Under the pieces are notes generated by a model, which saw nothing but the letters and a program-made list of their open reading frames with translations, did no database searches and had not been told where the DNA came from. Shown here one piece after another: positions 33,287 through 42,396 of a DNA stretch of 64,000 nt; the stretch's first letter is position 1; every line of letters begins with the position of its first letter. Source of the stretch: ENR-C587 sp942493235 (GTDB taxonomy: Bacteria; Bacteroidota; Ignavibacteria; Kapaibacteriales; UBA2268); contig OW818676.1 in NCBI GenBank assembly GCA_942493235.1, positions 3,720,001 through 3,784,000 of the forward strand, given 5' to 3'. A program made the position numbers and the translations under genes.

Positions 33287-34232
33287 ATCCGTCCCTATCT
33301 CTGCTTAGTAGTTGCAAACTATTGTACGCAGACATACCGGGGAGAACTGACAAATTAACTCCACCCGTCATATTAATCAACATACTCTCTAAATCGTAAC
33401 TTGTTGCGTGTCGGCGTACTTTTTTAAAACCTACTTTTTTTACGTCAATTTCAAACCCATCATTTTCATTTGAAGAATTAAATTTATTGAGTAACTTTTC
33501 TATCTCATCGTCACAGTCAATAATTTGCTTCTGATAAAATTCGTATCCTTCTACTGCTTGTTTTAGAGCAAATATATGCTCGGTGCGAAAATTACCTTCA
33601 AGCGAATTTATTACCTCTTGCCTCTTCTTATTTATTATCCTTGTATCGCACAACGAAAGCAATATTTCGGGAGATCGTTCACCTGAGATTATAGCTTTTA
33701 ATATTTTCATCCCGCTTACTCCGGCTGTTTCCGAAATTACATTATGTATTTTAATATTCATTTGGTCCAACGCTTTTTGCATATGCTGTATATGTGAGGC
33801 GGCACTCCTTACATGATCGCTTTTTAGTCTGACATACGAGCGAATACGGCGGATATCTTCGCTTGGAATGAATGAATCGCGCAGTAGTCCAAAACTATAT
33901 ATCTTTTGGAGCCATTGGCAGTCTATCACATCGCTTTTTCTGCCAGGAACATTCTTGACATGGGCGGCATTGACAAGTGCTACTTTAAAACCGGCACTTT
34001 CCAAAACTTCATATACAGGAATCCAATAACTGCCGGTTGATTCCATTACAACCGTTGTTATACCGTTTTCCTTAAACCACAAAGACATTGACTGCAAGTC
34101 TTTGGTGAAACTGGTAAATGAGCGTACTGCCCCGTTTCCCTGACCTACTGCTGCGAAATGTTTCTCCGAACCTATATCGATGCCTGCAGTGTTTGTAAAC
34201 ACTATCTTTAATTCTTCAATTGGAGTTTTCAT
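33264..34232 (-). pseudogene. IS110-family transposase, N-terminal DEDD part (frameshifted)
   Basis: 322 codons with the DEDD RuvC-like domain: AGIDIGSEKHFAAVG (first Asp), VVMESTGSYWIPVYEVL (Glu) and VNAAHVKNVPGRKSDVIDCQWLQ (the two C-terminal Asp). It reads correctly to SLQLL and then drifts; skipping one base near 33305 gives AEIGTDMSFWSNSKKF and joins the C-terminal frame. The joined protein would be about 435 residues, longer than many IS110 transposases because of a central helical insert. The start ATG is preceded by GGAAATAG. Confidence 0.88.
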
Positions 34233-34275
34233 TCTATTTCCAATGATTATTTGATATTGTTTAATTATTATTTAG

Positions 34276-34352
34276 TTTTTGGGAAGCATATTAAGGTGAC
34301 AGCCTGTTAAGCGGGTATTATAACACCAATTATTCTATCTAAATGCTTCCTG
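34276..34352 (-). ncRNA. Candidate structured (bridge-type) RNA upstream of the IS110 transposase
   Basis: On the minus strand GGAAGCAT and ATGCTTCC form an 8-bp stem enclosing about 55 nt. Inside it GGTGTTATA and CTGTCACC give a nested GGTG/CACC stem around an unpaired ACCCGCTTAACAGG stretch. IS110 elements such as IS621 encode a bridge RNA in the end upstream of the transposase, with internal loops that pair with target and donor DNA. Position, strand and architecture fit, but loop-target complementarity was not shown. Confidence 0.35.
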
Positions 34353-34478
34353 CCCAAACTCAAAATCGGAATCTTTATTACCAATGTTGTACCGGGCAAT
34401 TTCAAAAACTTTCAATATACACGTTCTTTTTTTGTTGTCATTGTATTGTTTTACCAGCCGCGTAGCGGGTGGTCAGTA

Positions 34479-34535
34479 ACTCAGAATGACGATTAGCCAA
34501 AATTACAACTTATTAGTCAGCCTCAATGGAATTAT
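34479..34535. repeat. Right half of a MITE-like repeat
   Basis: CTCAGAATGACGATTAGCC through AGTCAGCCTCAATGGAATTATTAT matches the right half and downstream flank of the copies at 287 and 1130. The left half is missing, replaced by ACCAGCCGC-GTA-GCGGGTGGT, a near-palindrome at 34454-34474. The region 34536-34625 has no gene. Confidence 0.55.
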
Positions 34536-34630
34536 TATCCCTGCCAGCAGTGCCTAATCACCAGAAGCCAGGCACCCATACTACCCACATACAGCAAAGA
34601 ACAACAAGAATGGATTTGATTGGTTTAATA

Positions 34631-34668
34631 AAAAAAAAGCCTGATATATAAATATCAGGCTTTTTTTT
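34631..34668 (-). terminator. Bidirectional rho-independent terminator downstream of gyrA
   Basis: GCCTGATAT (34639-34647) pairs with ATATCAGGC (34652-34660) around a 4-nt loop, flanked by a run of eight or more A on one side and eight T on the other. It is 18 bp past the gyrA stop and works in either direction. Confidence 0.9.
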
Positions 34669-34686
34669 ATTATTCAATTGAGAGAA

Positions 34687-37185
34687 TTATTCGGTAACAA
34701 ATAATTGCTCTTGATTATCATCAATCGGGATTTGAGATTCTGATTCATCTTCGTCATCATCTTCACGAGTTACGACTGTAATGTCTGCAATCATGTCGCC
34801 TTCATCAAGTCTAATCAGTCTAACGCCTTGAGTATTTCTACCGATAATGCGAATATCTTCGATATTCTGACGTATCAGAATACCATTGACAGTCATTACA
34901 ACTAAGTCTTCAGTATCAAGTGCAGTAAGTAAACCGATTACTCTACCGGTCTTTTCGGTAACATTCATCGAAATTACGCCTTTAGCACCGCGCTTAGTCA
35001 ATCTGAAATCTTCATAACGAGTACGTTTACCATAACCGTGTTCTCCGACTACAAGTACTTGAGAGTCTGCTCGTTTTATCACAATCATCGAAACAACTGC
35101 GTCATCTTTAGATAAAGATATACCGCGAACGCCTGCTGCCGAACGACCCATTGGGCGAACGTCGCTTTCTCTAAATCTACAAGCTAGACCGTTACCTGTA
35201 CCGAGTATAATATCACAAGTACCGTCCGTAATTCTTGCAGAAATCAGTTTATCATCTTCCGATAAATTGATAGCATAAACGCCATTTGTACGGATATTTT
35301 CAAGGTTTGTAAGGTCCATCTTTTTAATAGTACCTTTTTGAGTACATAAGACAAGGAAGCTGTCTTCTTTGAACTCACGCACTGCCAAATATGCGTTCAC
35401 CACTTCATCATTCTGCTTAGGAATAACGTTTGCAATTGAACGACCTTTGGAATTACGAGAACCCTCGGGAAGATCATAAACTTTAATCTTATAGCAACGT
35501 CCTCTGTCCGTAAAGAACAGTAAGAAGTGATGGGTAGAAGCTTGGAATACATGCTCTACGAAGTCATCATCATTAGTAGCGGCACCGCTCAGCCCTCTGC
35601 CACCTTTATTCTGGCGCCTATAGTTTGAGACCGGAGTACGCTTAATATTACCTTTGTGAGTGATTGTAACAATTACTTCCTCATCGGCAATTAAATCTTC
35701 AACAACAAATTCTTTAGAATCATAAACGATTTCAGTGCGACGTTTATCGTTACGTTTAGCTTTTAATTCGTCAAGCTCATCGCAAATAATCTTCATTTGT
35801 TGCTCTTTACTGGCTAAAATTCCTTTTAATCTCTCGATAGTAATAAGTAATTCGCGATATTCAGCATCAATTTTATCACGCTCAAGCCCTGTCAATCTCT
35901 GCAAACGCATTTCAAGAATTGCTTTGGTTTGTGCATCACTGAGTCCGAATCTTTCAATGAGTCTTTCAGAAGCAATTTTTGCATCTCGCGAACTCCTGAT
36001 AATTGCGATTACTTCATCTATATTATCGAGAGCAATTTTAAAACCTTCTAATATATGAGCTCTTTTTTCAGCTTGATCTAATTCATACTGAGTACGGCGT
36101 ACAATCACAACAACTCTATGCTCAATATAGTGGTGCATTAGCTCTCTAAGTGTTAGAGTTTTAGGTCTGCCGTCAACAAGTGCCAGCAAGTTTGCACCAA
36201 AAGTAACTTGGAATTGAGTATGTTTATATAAGTTATTTAATACAACCGAAGGGTTAGCATCACGTTTGATTTCGATAACTATTCTGATACCTTCTCTGTC
36301 AGACTCATCGCGTATATCGGATATATCATCTAAAGTCTTAGCACGGACAAGGTCTGCAATTTTCTCAATTTGAGCGGCTTTATTTACTTGATAAGGTAGC
36401 TCTGTGATAATAATGGCTGTTTTGCCATTTTTAGCCTCTTCAACAAAAGCTTTAGCCCGGACTATAATCTTACCGCGACCGGTAATATAAGCCTGCCTTA
36501 CCTCATTATAACCGTAAATAATACCGCCTGTAGGAAAGTCAGGTGCCGGTACATATTTAATTAAATCTTCCGATGTAAGTTCGGGATTTTCAATTAAAGC
36601 TTTAATACCGTCGATTACTTCACCAAGATTATGAGGGGGTATATTCGTAGCCATACCGACAGCAATACCGCTTGCTCCGTTAACAAGTAAGTTAGGGAGA
36701 ACTGAGGGCAGTATAATCGGTTCGTCAAGTGATTCGTCAAAGTTCTTTTTGAAATCTACTGTATTTTTATCAATATCTTTGAGCATTTCAGTTGCCATCC
36801 AAGCAAGTCGCGTTTCAGTATAACGCATTGCGGCAGCAGAGTCACCATCGACAGACCCGTAATTACCTTGACCATCGACTAAAGGATAACGTAAACTCCA
36901 TTCTTGAGCCATACGTACCATCGCGTCATAAACGGCTGAATCACCATGAGGGTGATATTTACCAAGTACTTCACCGACAAGTCTGGCTGACTTTTTATGA
37001 GGTTTATTTGGAGCAAGACCTAAATCATTCATTGCAAATAATATGCGTCTGTGAACGGGCTTTAAACCGTCACGAACATCAGGTAATGCTCTCGAAACAA
37101 TAACTGACATTGAATAATCCAGATACGAGCTTCTCATCTCTTCTTCGAGATTTGTAGGAATAATTTGTTCTCTTAACAGTGCCAT
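34687..37185 (-). CDS. gyrA: DNA gyrase subunit A
   Basis: An 832-residue type IIA topoisomerase subunit. The N-terminal breakage-reunion domain contains DYSMSVIVSRALPDVRDGLKPVHRRI, the quinolone-region GDSAVYD at 81-87 with Ser83 and Asp87, and the active-site tyrosine Tyr122 in AAAMRYTE. The C-terminal beta-pinwheel (about 505-800) carries the gyrase box QNKGGRG, which separates it from ParC, and an acidic tail ends the protein. It introduces negative supercoils with GyrB, which is not in the window. It is monocistronic with its own terminator. Confidence 0.97.
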   Translation of the reverse strand: MALLREQIIPTNLEEEMRSSYLDYSMSVIVSRALPDVRDGLKPVHRRILFAMNDLGLAPNKPHKKSARLVGEVLGKYHPHGDSAVYDAMVRMAQEWSLRYPLVDGQGNYGSVDGDSAAAMRYTETRLAWMATEMLKDIDKNTVDFKKNFDESLDEPIILPSVLPNLLVNGASGIAVGMATNIPPHNLGEVIDGIKALIENPELTSEDLIKYVPAPDFPTGGIIYGYNEVRQAYITGRGKIIVRAKAFVEEAKNGKTAIIITELPYQVNKAAQIEKIADLVRAKTLDDISDIRDESDREGIRIVIEIKRDANPSVVLNNLYKHTQFQVTFGANLLALVDGRPKTLTLRELMHHYIEHRVVVIVRRTQYELDQAEKRAHILEGFKIALDNIDEVIAIIRSSRDAKIASERLIERFGLSDAQTKAILEMRLQRLTGLERDKIDAEYRELLITIERLKGILASKEQQMKIICDELDELKAKRNDKRRTEIVYDSKEFVVEDLIADEEVIVTITHKGNIKRTPVSNYRRQNKGGRGLSGAATNDDDFVEHVFQASTHHFLLFFTDRGRCYKIKVYDLPEGSRNSKGRSIANVIPKQNDEVVNAYLAVREFKEDSFLVLCTQKGTIKKMDLTNLENIRTNGVYAINLSEDDKLISARITDGTCDIILGTGNGLACRFRESDVRPMGRSAAGVRGISLSKDDAVVSMIVIKRADSQVLVVGEHGYGKRTRYEDFRLTKRGAKGVISMNVTEKTGRVIGLLTALDTEDLVVMTVNGILIRQNIEDIRIIGRNTQGVRLIRLDEGDMIADITVVTREDDDEDESESQIPIDDNQEQLFVTE

Positions 37186-37561
37186 AATTTATTTTTATAG
37201 TATAATAATAAACATTTATAGTGCACAAATTTACGCAATTTTATTGACAAATTTGAGTATTTTCTTTATATTAATTGCATTTTATTTATGTTGATTATCT
37301 ATTCAACTTGAGAACTGGGGATTATTTCTCAATTCGAACAATTAGACCTCGATACTCGATGTGAGCAACATAAAAGAAAAAAGCAATAAATTGCAATTTA
37401 CAAATAAATTCAATCATACTTTGTGATATTAACGCCATTGCTAAAAAACCGAGTTGAATAAAGGAAGAAAATATTTGCCGGTTTCCTGAGCAAATACTTA
37501 TAATGCTATCACTGAATTATAATTCCGTATAGCAGAGAAAAATAAACTCAACCGAGTAAAT
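37186..37561. other. Intergenic region containing the probable gyrA promoter
   Basis: No gene is visible. On the minus strand TAAATTTG (plus-strand 37226-37233) matches the Bacteroidota -7 consensus TAnnTTTG, 41 bp before the gyrA ATG. A TTTG lies further upstream at a spacing (14 bp) shorter than the usual 19-21 bp, so the -33 assignment is weak. The rest is unstructured AT-rich DNA. Confidence 0.35.
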
Positions 37562-39019
37562 CTATCTTTTCTTTAATCTATGCCTTAGCGATTCAAGAGC
37601 TTTAACATAAGGAGTAATATCTTGATTAAGCACAATTTTCGGGAAATCTTTTTTAAACTGCTTTTCCTTAGCGGGGTCTAGCACTATCGCACCTGCTAAA
37701 TAGTTCACGGCATTATCGAATACATTTTCTTTTGCATATACTTTAGCAAGCGAATAATATCCCTCGCTCCATTTAGGTGCAATTTCAATTAATTTCATAA
37801 ATGCGTAGCGAGCTTCGCTCAAGTTCTCCAATTCAAATAATGTATTACCGTAGTCGTACCAACCTTCGGCATTCGATGGTTCTAATTCGATTACTTTTTT
37901 GTAGCAGATTACCGCCTCTTGATTTCGATTCAAATTATACAAAGTATCTGCCTTAGCCAACCATATTTCGGGATTTGCTTCAGTTAACTGAAGAGCATAA
38001 TTATAATCTAACAGAGCGGAATCAAAATCCTCAAGTGCATCGTAGCAGACACCTCTGCCGAAATATGCCTGATGATTACTCTCTTCTTTTTTAATTACTT
38101 TCGAAAAGAAGTCAACTGCAATTTGGTAATTTCCGCTATCGCCCTGTACGCTTGCCATATTAAATAGAGTATCTATGTCGTCAGGTTCGTATTGAAGAGC
38201 TTTCTCAAAGCTTTCAATCGAATCGGTAAGCCTACCGAGCCCTGCGTAAATATTACCTCTATTGTGCCAGCCAGCGAAAAATTCTTCATTTAAAGCTAAT
38301 GATAAGTCGAAACATTCCAAAGCTCTAAAGCTATGCCCCAATTGCTGATGAACTATTCCCAAATTATACCAGATATAGAAGTCAAACGGGTCGTTCTCTA
38401 TTGCTTTATCATAATATTCAATTGATTTATCATATTTACGAATATAATGATAGCAATACCCCAATTCCTGAACTACATCATTGGCAAATGTTTCCGAGTC
38501 ATTTAGCTGCTCAAACATTTTAATGGCATCATTGTACCTATACATAGCTTCATAAATCAACCCCTTGTGATATACAGCATTTTCATCTTCGGGTTCACGA
38601 TCTAAAACACTTTCTATCATTTTCAGAGCTAAAGTATTGTTGCCTGAATTGCTTAGATTAAAAGCTTTCTGAACTATTGCAGAATTATCAAACGGATCAA
38701 TTTCTACTGCTTTATTGAAGCATTCATCGGCACTTCGATAATCGTCCATACTGTTATAAATCATTCCGAGAGCAAACCAAGGCTCAGAGGAATAAGGCAT
38801 TTTATCTATCCATAATGAACAGAATTGAAGGGCTAAAGTGAACTCTTCATTTTCTATTGAGTAATATACAATTTGCTCAAGTACATTTAAGTCCGGCTCC
38901 GGAGCGTTGGAGTCGGATTGATTGATATACAGCGGTTTGTAGTCGGCAATAAAACCGTCTAACTCTTCGTTACTGTAATCTTCAAATTCACTATCGTCTT
39001 CAAAATATTCCATATTCAT
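37562..39019 (-). CDS. Cytoplasmic tetratricopeptide-repeat protein
   Basis: 485 residues, with no signal peptide, an acidic N-terminus (EYFEDDSEFEDYSNEELDGF), and then about eleven regular 34-residue TPR units from about residue 75 to 450 (for example EPWFALGMIYNSMDDYRSADECFNKAVEIDP and AGWHNRGNIYAGLGRLTDSIESFEKAL). It ends in a basic helix, LRHRLKKR. TPR arrays bind partner proteins; the partner here is unknown. It is a single gene divergent from pth. The family is widespread in Bacteroidota as a conserved TPR protein. Confidence 0.85.
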   Translation of the reverse strand: MNMEYFEDDSEFEDYSNEELDGFIADYKPLYINQSDSNAPEPDLNVLEQIVYYSIENEEFTLALQFCSLWIDKMPYSSEPWFALGMIYNSMDDYRSADECFNKAVEIDPFDNSAIVQKAFNLSNSGNNTLALKMIESVLDREPEDENAVYHKGLIYEAMYRYNDAIKMFEQLNDSETFANDVVQELGYCYHYIRKYDKSIEYYDKAIENDPFDFYIWYNLGIVHQQLGHSFRALECFDLSLALNEEFFAGWHNRGNIYAGLGRLTDSIESFEKALQYEPDDIDTLFNMASVQGDSGNYQIAVDFFSKVIKKEESNHQAYFGRGVCYDALEDFDSALLDYNYALQLTEANPEIWLAKADTLYNLNRNQEAVICYKKVIELEPSNAEGWYDYGNTLFELENLSEARYAFMKLIEIAPKWSEGYYSLAKVYAKENVFDNAVNYLAGAIVLDPAKEKQFKKDFPKIVLNQDITPYVKALESLRHRLKKR

Positions 39020-39257
39020 CTATAAAGATGTAATCCTTAATTTTTTATTGCATCACACAATTATTTTCGATTTATTTCGATTTTTTGCTTAATTTTGTAA
39101 TCTTTTTTGATGATATTTGAATTTAGTATCTTCTCTAAGTAATACTCTATTAAGTAATACTTTGCAAATGAAATTGCCTAACAAATTACAAAATCAAGAA
39201 TACAAAAATACTAAATTTATTTGTCAATATTTACTTATTTTATAATTAGGGGCATCG

Positions 39258-39878
39258 ATGATTGGAAGAAGACAGAAAAGCTATGATTATTTGATTGTAG
39301 GATTGGGCAATCCCGGAGATATATATGCCGGCAATAGGCATAATGTTGGCTGGATGACGGCTGAAGCACTCTGCAAAAAATATAAAGCTAAAATCAGCAA
39401 TAACTCGAATATATATTTGACTGCCGATATTAAAATATTTGGGAAGGAAGTTTTGGTCTGCTTTCCAACTACATATATGAACAATTCCGGTGAAGCTGTT
39501 CGTAAATTAGTTGCCAAGCATAATATTAACCCAAATAATGTTATAGTAGTAGTAGATGAGTATAATTTCCCTATCGGCAAAGTTCACTGCAAGAATTCCG
39601 GCTCTGATGGCGGGCATAACGGAATTGGTTCTATTATAGATGAATTAGAAAGAACTGACTTCGTCCGACTAAGATTAGGTATTGATAAAAACTTCGCTTT
39701 CGGCGGTTTAGTCGATTATGTACTTTCTGATTTCACTGCTCAAGAAATTACTTTGGTTGAAATTATGACTCAAAGAGCAGTGGAAGCAATAGAGCAAATT
39801 GTAAGAGCCGGGCTCTCCAGAGCTATGAGCGATATTAATTCTGAAAAGCTCTGGCAGAACGAAGATGAAGCGAATTAG
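39258..39878 (+). CDS. pth: Peptidyl-tRNA hydrolase
   Basis: A 206-residue enzyme that frees tRNA from peptidyl-tRNA dropped by ribosomes. LIVGLGNPGDIYAGNRHNVGWM includes the catalytic His (NRHNVG) and the substrate Asn, TYMNNSGEAV is the second motif, and VVVDEYNFPIGKVHCKNSGSDGGHNGIGSI is the third, with the catalytic Asp (here DEYNFP instead of DDLDLP). The N-terminal GRRQKSYDY extension is a few residues longer than usual. Start ATG 39258 follows TTAGGGGC. Confidence 0.95.
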   Translation: MIGRRQKSYDYLIVGLGNPGDIYAGNRHNVGWMTAEALCKKYKAKISNNSNIYLTADIKIFGKEVLVCFPTTYMNNSGEAVRKLVAKHNINPNNVIVVVDEYNFPIGKVHCKNSGSDGGHNGIGSIIDELERTDFVRLRLGIDKNFAFGGLVDYVLSDFTAQEITLVEIMTQRAVEAIEQIVRAGLSRAMSDINSEKLWQNEDEAN

Positions 39879-40036
39879 AAGGATAAATTAAGGCTGTTGC
39901 AAATTTGTATATTTTTAATAACCCTGCTACAATATTTGGGATTGGAAATCATTAAATAGCTCCAAGCCATCAGATTAATAGTAGCAACAGTATAGTCAAC
40001 AGCCTATTGAAAATAACAGTACTACAATTGAGCCAT

Positions 40037-41794
40037 TTACAAATCAGTTGAATTATAGTTTCTATCAATCGGAATAGTAAAAATGAACTTACTGCCAATT
40101 CCAATTTTACTTTCAACCCATATTTTACCTTCATGCTTTTCTACAAACTCTTTACAGAGAATCAGACCAAGCCCTGTGCCACGCTCGTTGCCTGTCCCTT
40201 CAGTAGAAAATGATACATCCATTTTAAATAATTTAATCAAGTCATTTTCTGATATACCAACTCCATTATCAATAACAGAAATTTGCAAATAATTATTATC
40301 GTAATCTTCAACATTAATGATTATTTTGCCTTTTATTCTTGTGAATTTAATCGCATTAGTTATTAGGTTCCTTAATATTGTGTTTAGCATATTGGGGTCA
40401 CTATTTGCAAATTTATTCGTTTTTATTTCGGAAATCAAACTGATTTGCTTAGCATCAGCATTCATTTTTACTAATTCAATATTATTTCGTATTATTTTTG
40501 AAATATCAATTCTCATTGGATTATATTGAATTAAACCTCTTTGAGAACGACTCCATACGAGTAAGTTTTCGAGTAATTCGTATAATTGCTTAGCCGAGCA
40601 ATGTACATCGTCTAAGAATTCTTTGATTTCTTCATGGCTTAGTTCTGAGAATTGCTCTATCAGAAAATTAGCAACTCCGGTAAATGCACTGAGTGGATTT
40701 TTTAAGTCGTGAGCAATAATCGAAAAGAATTTATCTTTTGTTGCATTTAGTTCACGCATTTCATTGTATTGATTATTCAATTTATCTTGTTGAATAACAA
40801 TTGTTTGATTTGCTCTATATATATTTTCAACCATAATATTAAAAAATTTAGCTAATTCACCGATTTCATCATTTGTTTCTACTTTAACTTTATACTGAAG
40901 TTCTCCGTCAGCAATTTTCAGAGTTGCTATTTTTAAGTTTACAATCGGGTTAGTAATGCTTCTTGAAATAAATATTGATAGAATTATACTTCCGAGAATT
41001 GAAAATATATAAATTGGTATTAGCAAGCTTTGCAGATAGCCGGCTTTTATTGTTTTTTCATTTACAATACTTCTAAGAACGGCTAAGGATTCTTTGTCTA
41101 ACTTAGTCATATTTTTATCTAAATATCCTAAAGTTTTACTAATATTAACTAATTTAGAGAATGAAGCAAAATACTGATTGGCAAGTTCTTGAATTTTAAC
41201 TTTTTCAATTGATGTTAAAGATGATGTGCTGGTTTTTAATATTAATTGCTCAACCCTTTTTTTTACTTTATCTGCATATTCATCTCTTCCACGCATGATA
41301 AAATCTTTCTCACTTCTTCTGGCTTGAAGCATGTAAATAAAAAGAGACGAATATTTTGAATTGTCTAACATATTCTCAAGACTATGAACTTTATTTCTGA
41401 AAGCTCCTTCAATTCCACTATCTTCGTTTAAACCTAATAATTGAATTGATTCTATGTATTGCTCTAAATGGTTATTATATTGATTTTTCAAAAACATTAT
41501 TTTTTCGAAATAATCATCAAAATTGTTTTTAATGGCAATTTGCTCAAACTCCTTTAAATTTGAATTGATTAGCTTTATATTATTTTGATAAATATTTATA
41601 AAATTCGAATCTCTTCTTGCTAATAGTTCTAATCTTAGATGACGATTTTGAAGTGCTAATTCTTGTAATTTTACTACGTCTTGCTTTTCTTCTTCAACAG
41701 AGAATGAATAGTATGAGAAAAATATTATTACAGCTATTAATACCTGTTGTGATAAAGAGAAAATTAACAGTTTTGCAAATAGAGATGTCTTCAT
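40037..41794 (-). CDS. Membrane sensor histidine kinase with HAMP domain
   Basis: 585 residues: TM1 at about 7-30, an extracytoplasmic helical sensor (about 35-250, with MLQARRSEKDFIMRGRDEYADKV resembling helical-bundle chemosensor domains), and TM2 at about 250-275. A HAMP domain (SITNPIVNLKIATLKIADGELQYKV) and a coiled coil follow, then HisKA with IIAHDLKNPLSAF (His362) and HATPase_c with NAIKFT, DNGVGIS and GTGLGLILCKE. It is an orphan: no response regulator is adjacent. The HDLKNPL box is the form usual in Bacteroidota kinases. Confidence 0.9.
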   Translation of the reverse strand: MKTSLFAKLLIFSLSQQVLIAVIIFFSYYSFSVEEEKQDVVKLQELALQNRHLRLELLARRDSNFINIYQNNIKLINSNLKEFEQIAIKNNFDDYFEKIMFLKNQYNNHLEQYIESIQLLGLNEDSGIEGAFRNKVHSLENMLDNSKYSSLFIYMLQARRSEKDFIMRGRDEYADKVKKRVEQLILKTSTSSLTSIEKVKIQELANQYFASFSKLVNISKTLGYLDKNMTKLDKESLAVLRSIVNEKTIKAGYLQSLLIPIYIFSILGSIILSIFISRSITNPIVNLKIATLKIADGELQYKVKVETNDEIGELAKFFNIMVENIYRANQTIVIQQDKLNNQYNEMRELNATKDKFFSIIAHDLKNPLSAFTGVANFLIEQFSELSHEEIKEFLDDVHCSAKQLYELLENLLVWSRSQRGLIQYNPMRIDISKIIRNNIELVKMNADAKQISLISEIKTNKFANSDPNMLNTILRNLITNAIKFTRIKGKIIINVEDYDNNYLQISVIDNGVGISENDLIKLFKMDVSFSTEGTGNERGTGLGLILCKEFVEKHEGKIWVESKIGIGSKFIFTIPIDRNYNSTDL

Positions 41795-41932
41795 TCAAAT
41801 TCCTAATTTTTAAAATGCAAAACTAAGACATAAAAATAAGTACTTCATTTAGATATAATGAATTAATAAAGAATATTGATACTAAAGTCCGATTTTAAGT
41901 AAAATATTTCAACATTGCAAGTCATGTAATTT

Positions 41933-42370
41933 GGCTCTTCACTATTTTGTGTAGATAGAAAGGATGGTTTTGGAATTGGGGTTCGGGTCTTGGACTGATG
42001 TGAGTAGTGTATTATATCAACGGCTACAAAAAGTGAACTTAGTGAGGACGCAAGTATCTTCCCAATTCTTATTTTTAGCGATAAAGTACCACCCTGTCAT
42101 CGCTTCGCGATGCCACGCCTCAATGATGGGAATTTTAAGAATAGCCTCTAAACTTCGTAATACCGATGTTCAGCCGCTAACGATGTTGGAAGAAAAGAAC
42201 CGATTTCAACCCGTACTTCCCACTTCCCAATCACCGACCACCAGCTTTACTACGCAGAGCGTTGTATACAGGCGAGCATATTCCCATTTCCTAATTCCTA
42301 TTTTCCAATTCCTATCCCAGAACCATTATTCCCAGCCACCCAAACAACCCACTTAAAACAGCAAAGAACC
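41933..42370. repeat. Non-coding block with inverted ends, second example
   Basis: It opens GGCTCTTCACTATTTTGTGT and closes ACTTAAAACAGCAAAGAACC, the inverse of the same motif. Inside are a minus-strand tailed palindrome at 42159-42189 (CATCGTTAGCGGCTG then AACATCGGTA) and C-rich CCCAATTCC-type sequence near 42220-42310. A frame of 130 codons runs through it but is low-complexity and has no homologous look. It resembles 11410-11712 in ends and content. Confidence 0.55.
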
Positions 42371-42396
42371 AAATAAATTTTCTGTCCCTGAGTATA

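Larger units (their letters stand above)
32894..34396 (-). mobile_element. IS110-family insertion sequence (ends not resolved)
   Basis: The coding part is 32894-34232. IS110 elements lack classical inverted repeats, so the ends cannot be read off. On the upstream (transposase 5') side the non-coding DNA runs at least to 34396, where ATTACCAATGTTGTACC matches the tail of the palindromic repeat family. On the other side TTATCCGATATTTT at 32825-32838 is tail-like as well. Insertion into such a palindromic repeat would fit known IS110 target habits; this is inference. The transposase is split by one frameshift, so the copy is probably inactive unless frameshifting is used. Confidence 0.7.

Noticed and set aside
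34687..37185. Quinolone-resistance allele in gyrA
   Set aside because: Residues corresponding to the common resistance sites are the usual Ser83 and Asp87.
41964..42356. 130-codon ORF on the plus strand
   Set aside because: It runs through repeat boundaries and C-rich low-complexity DNA, with biased composition and no start signal or family resemblance.
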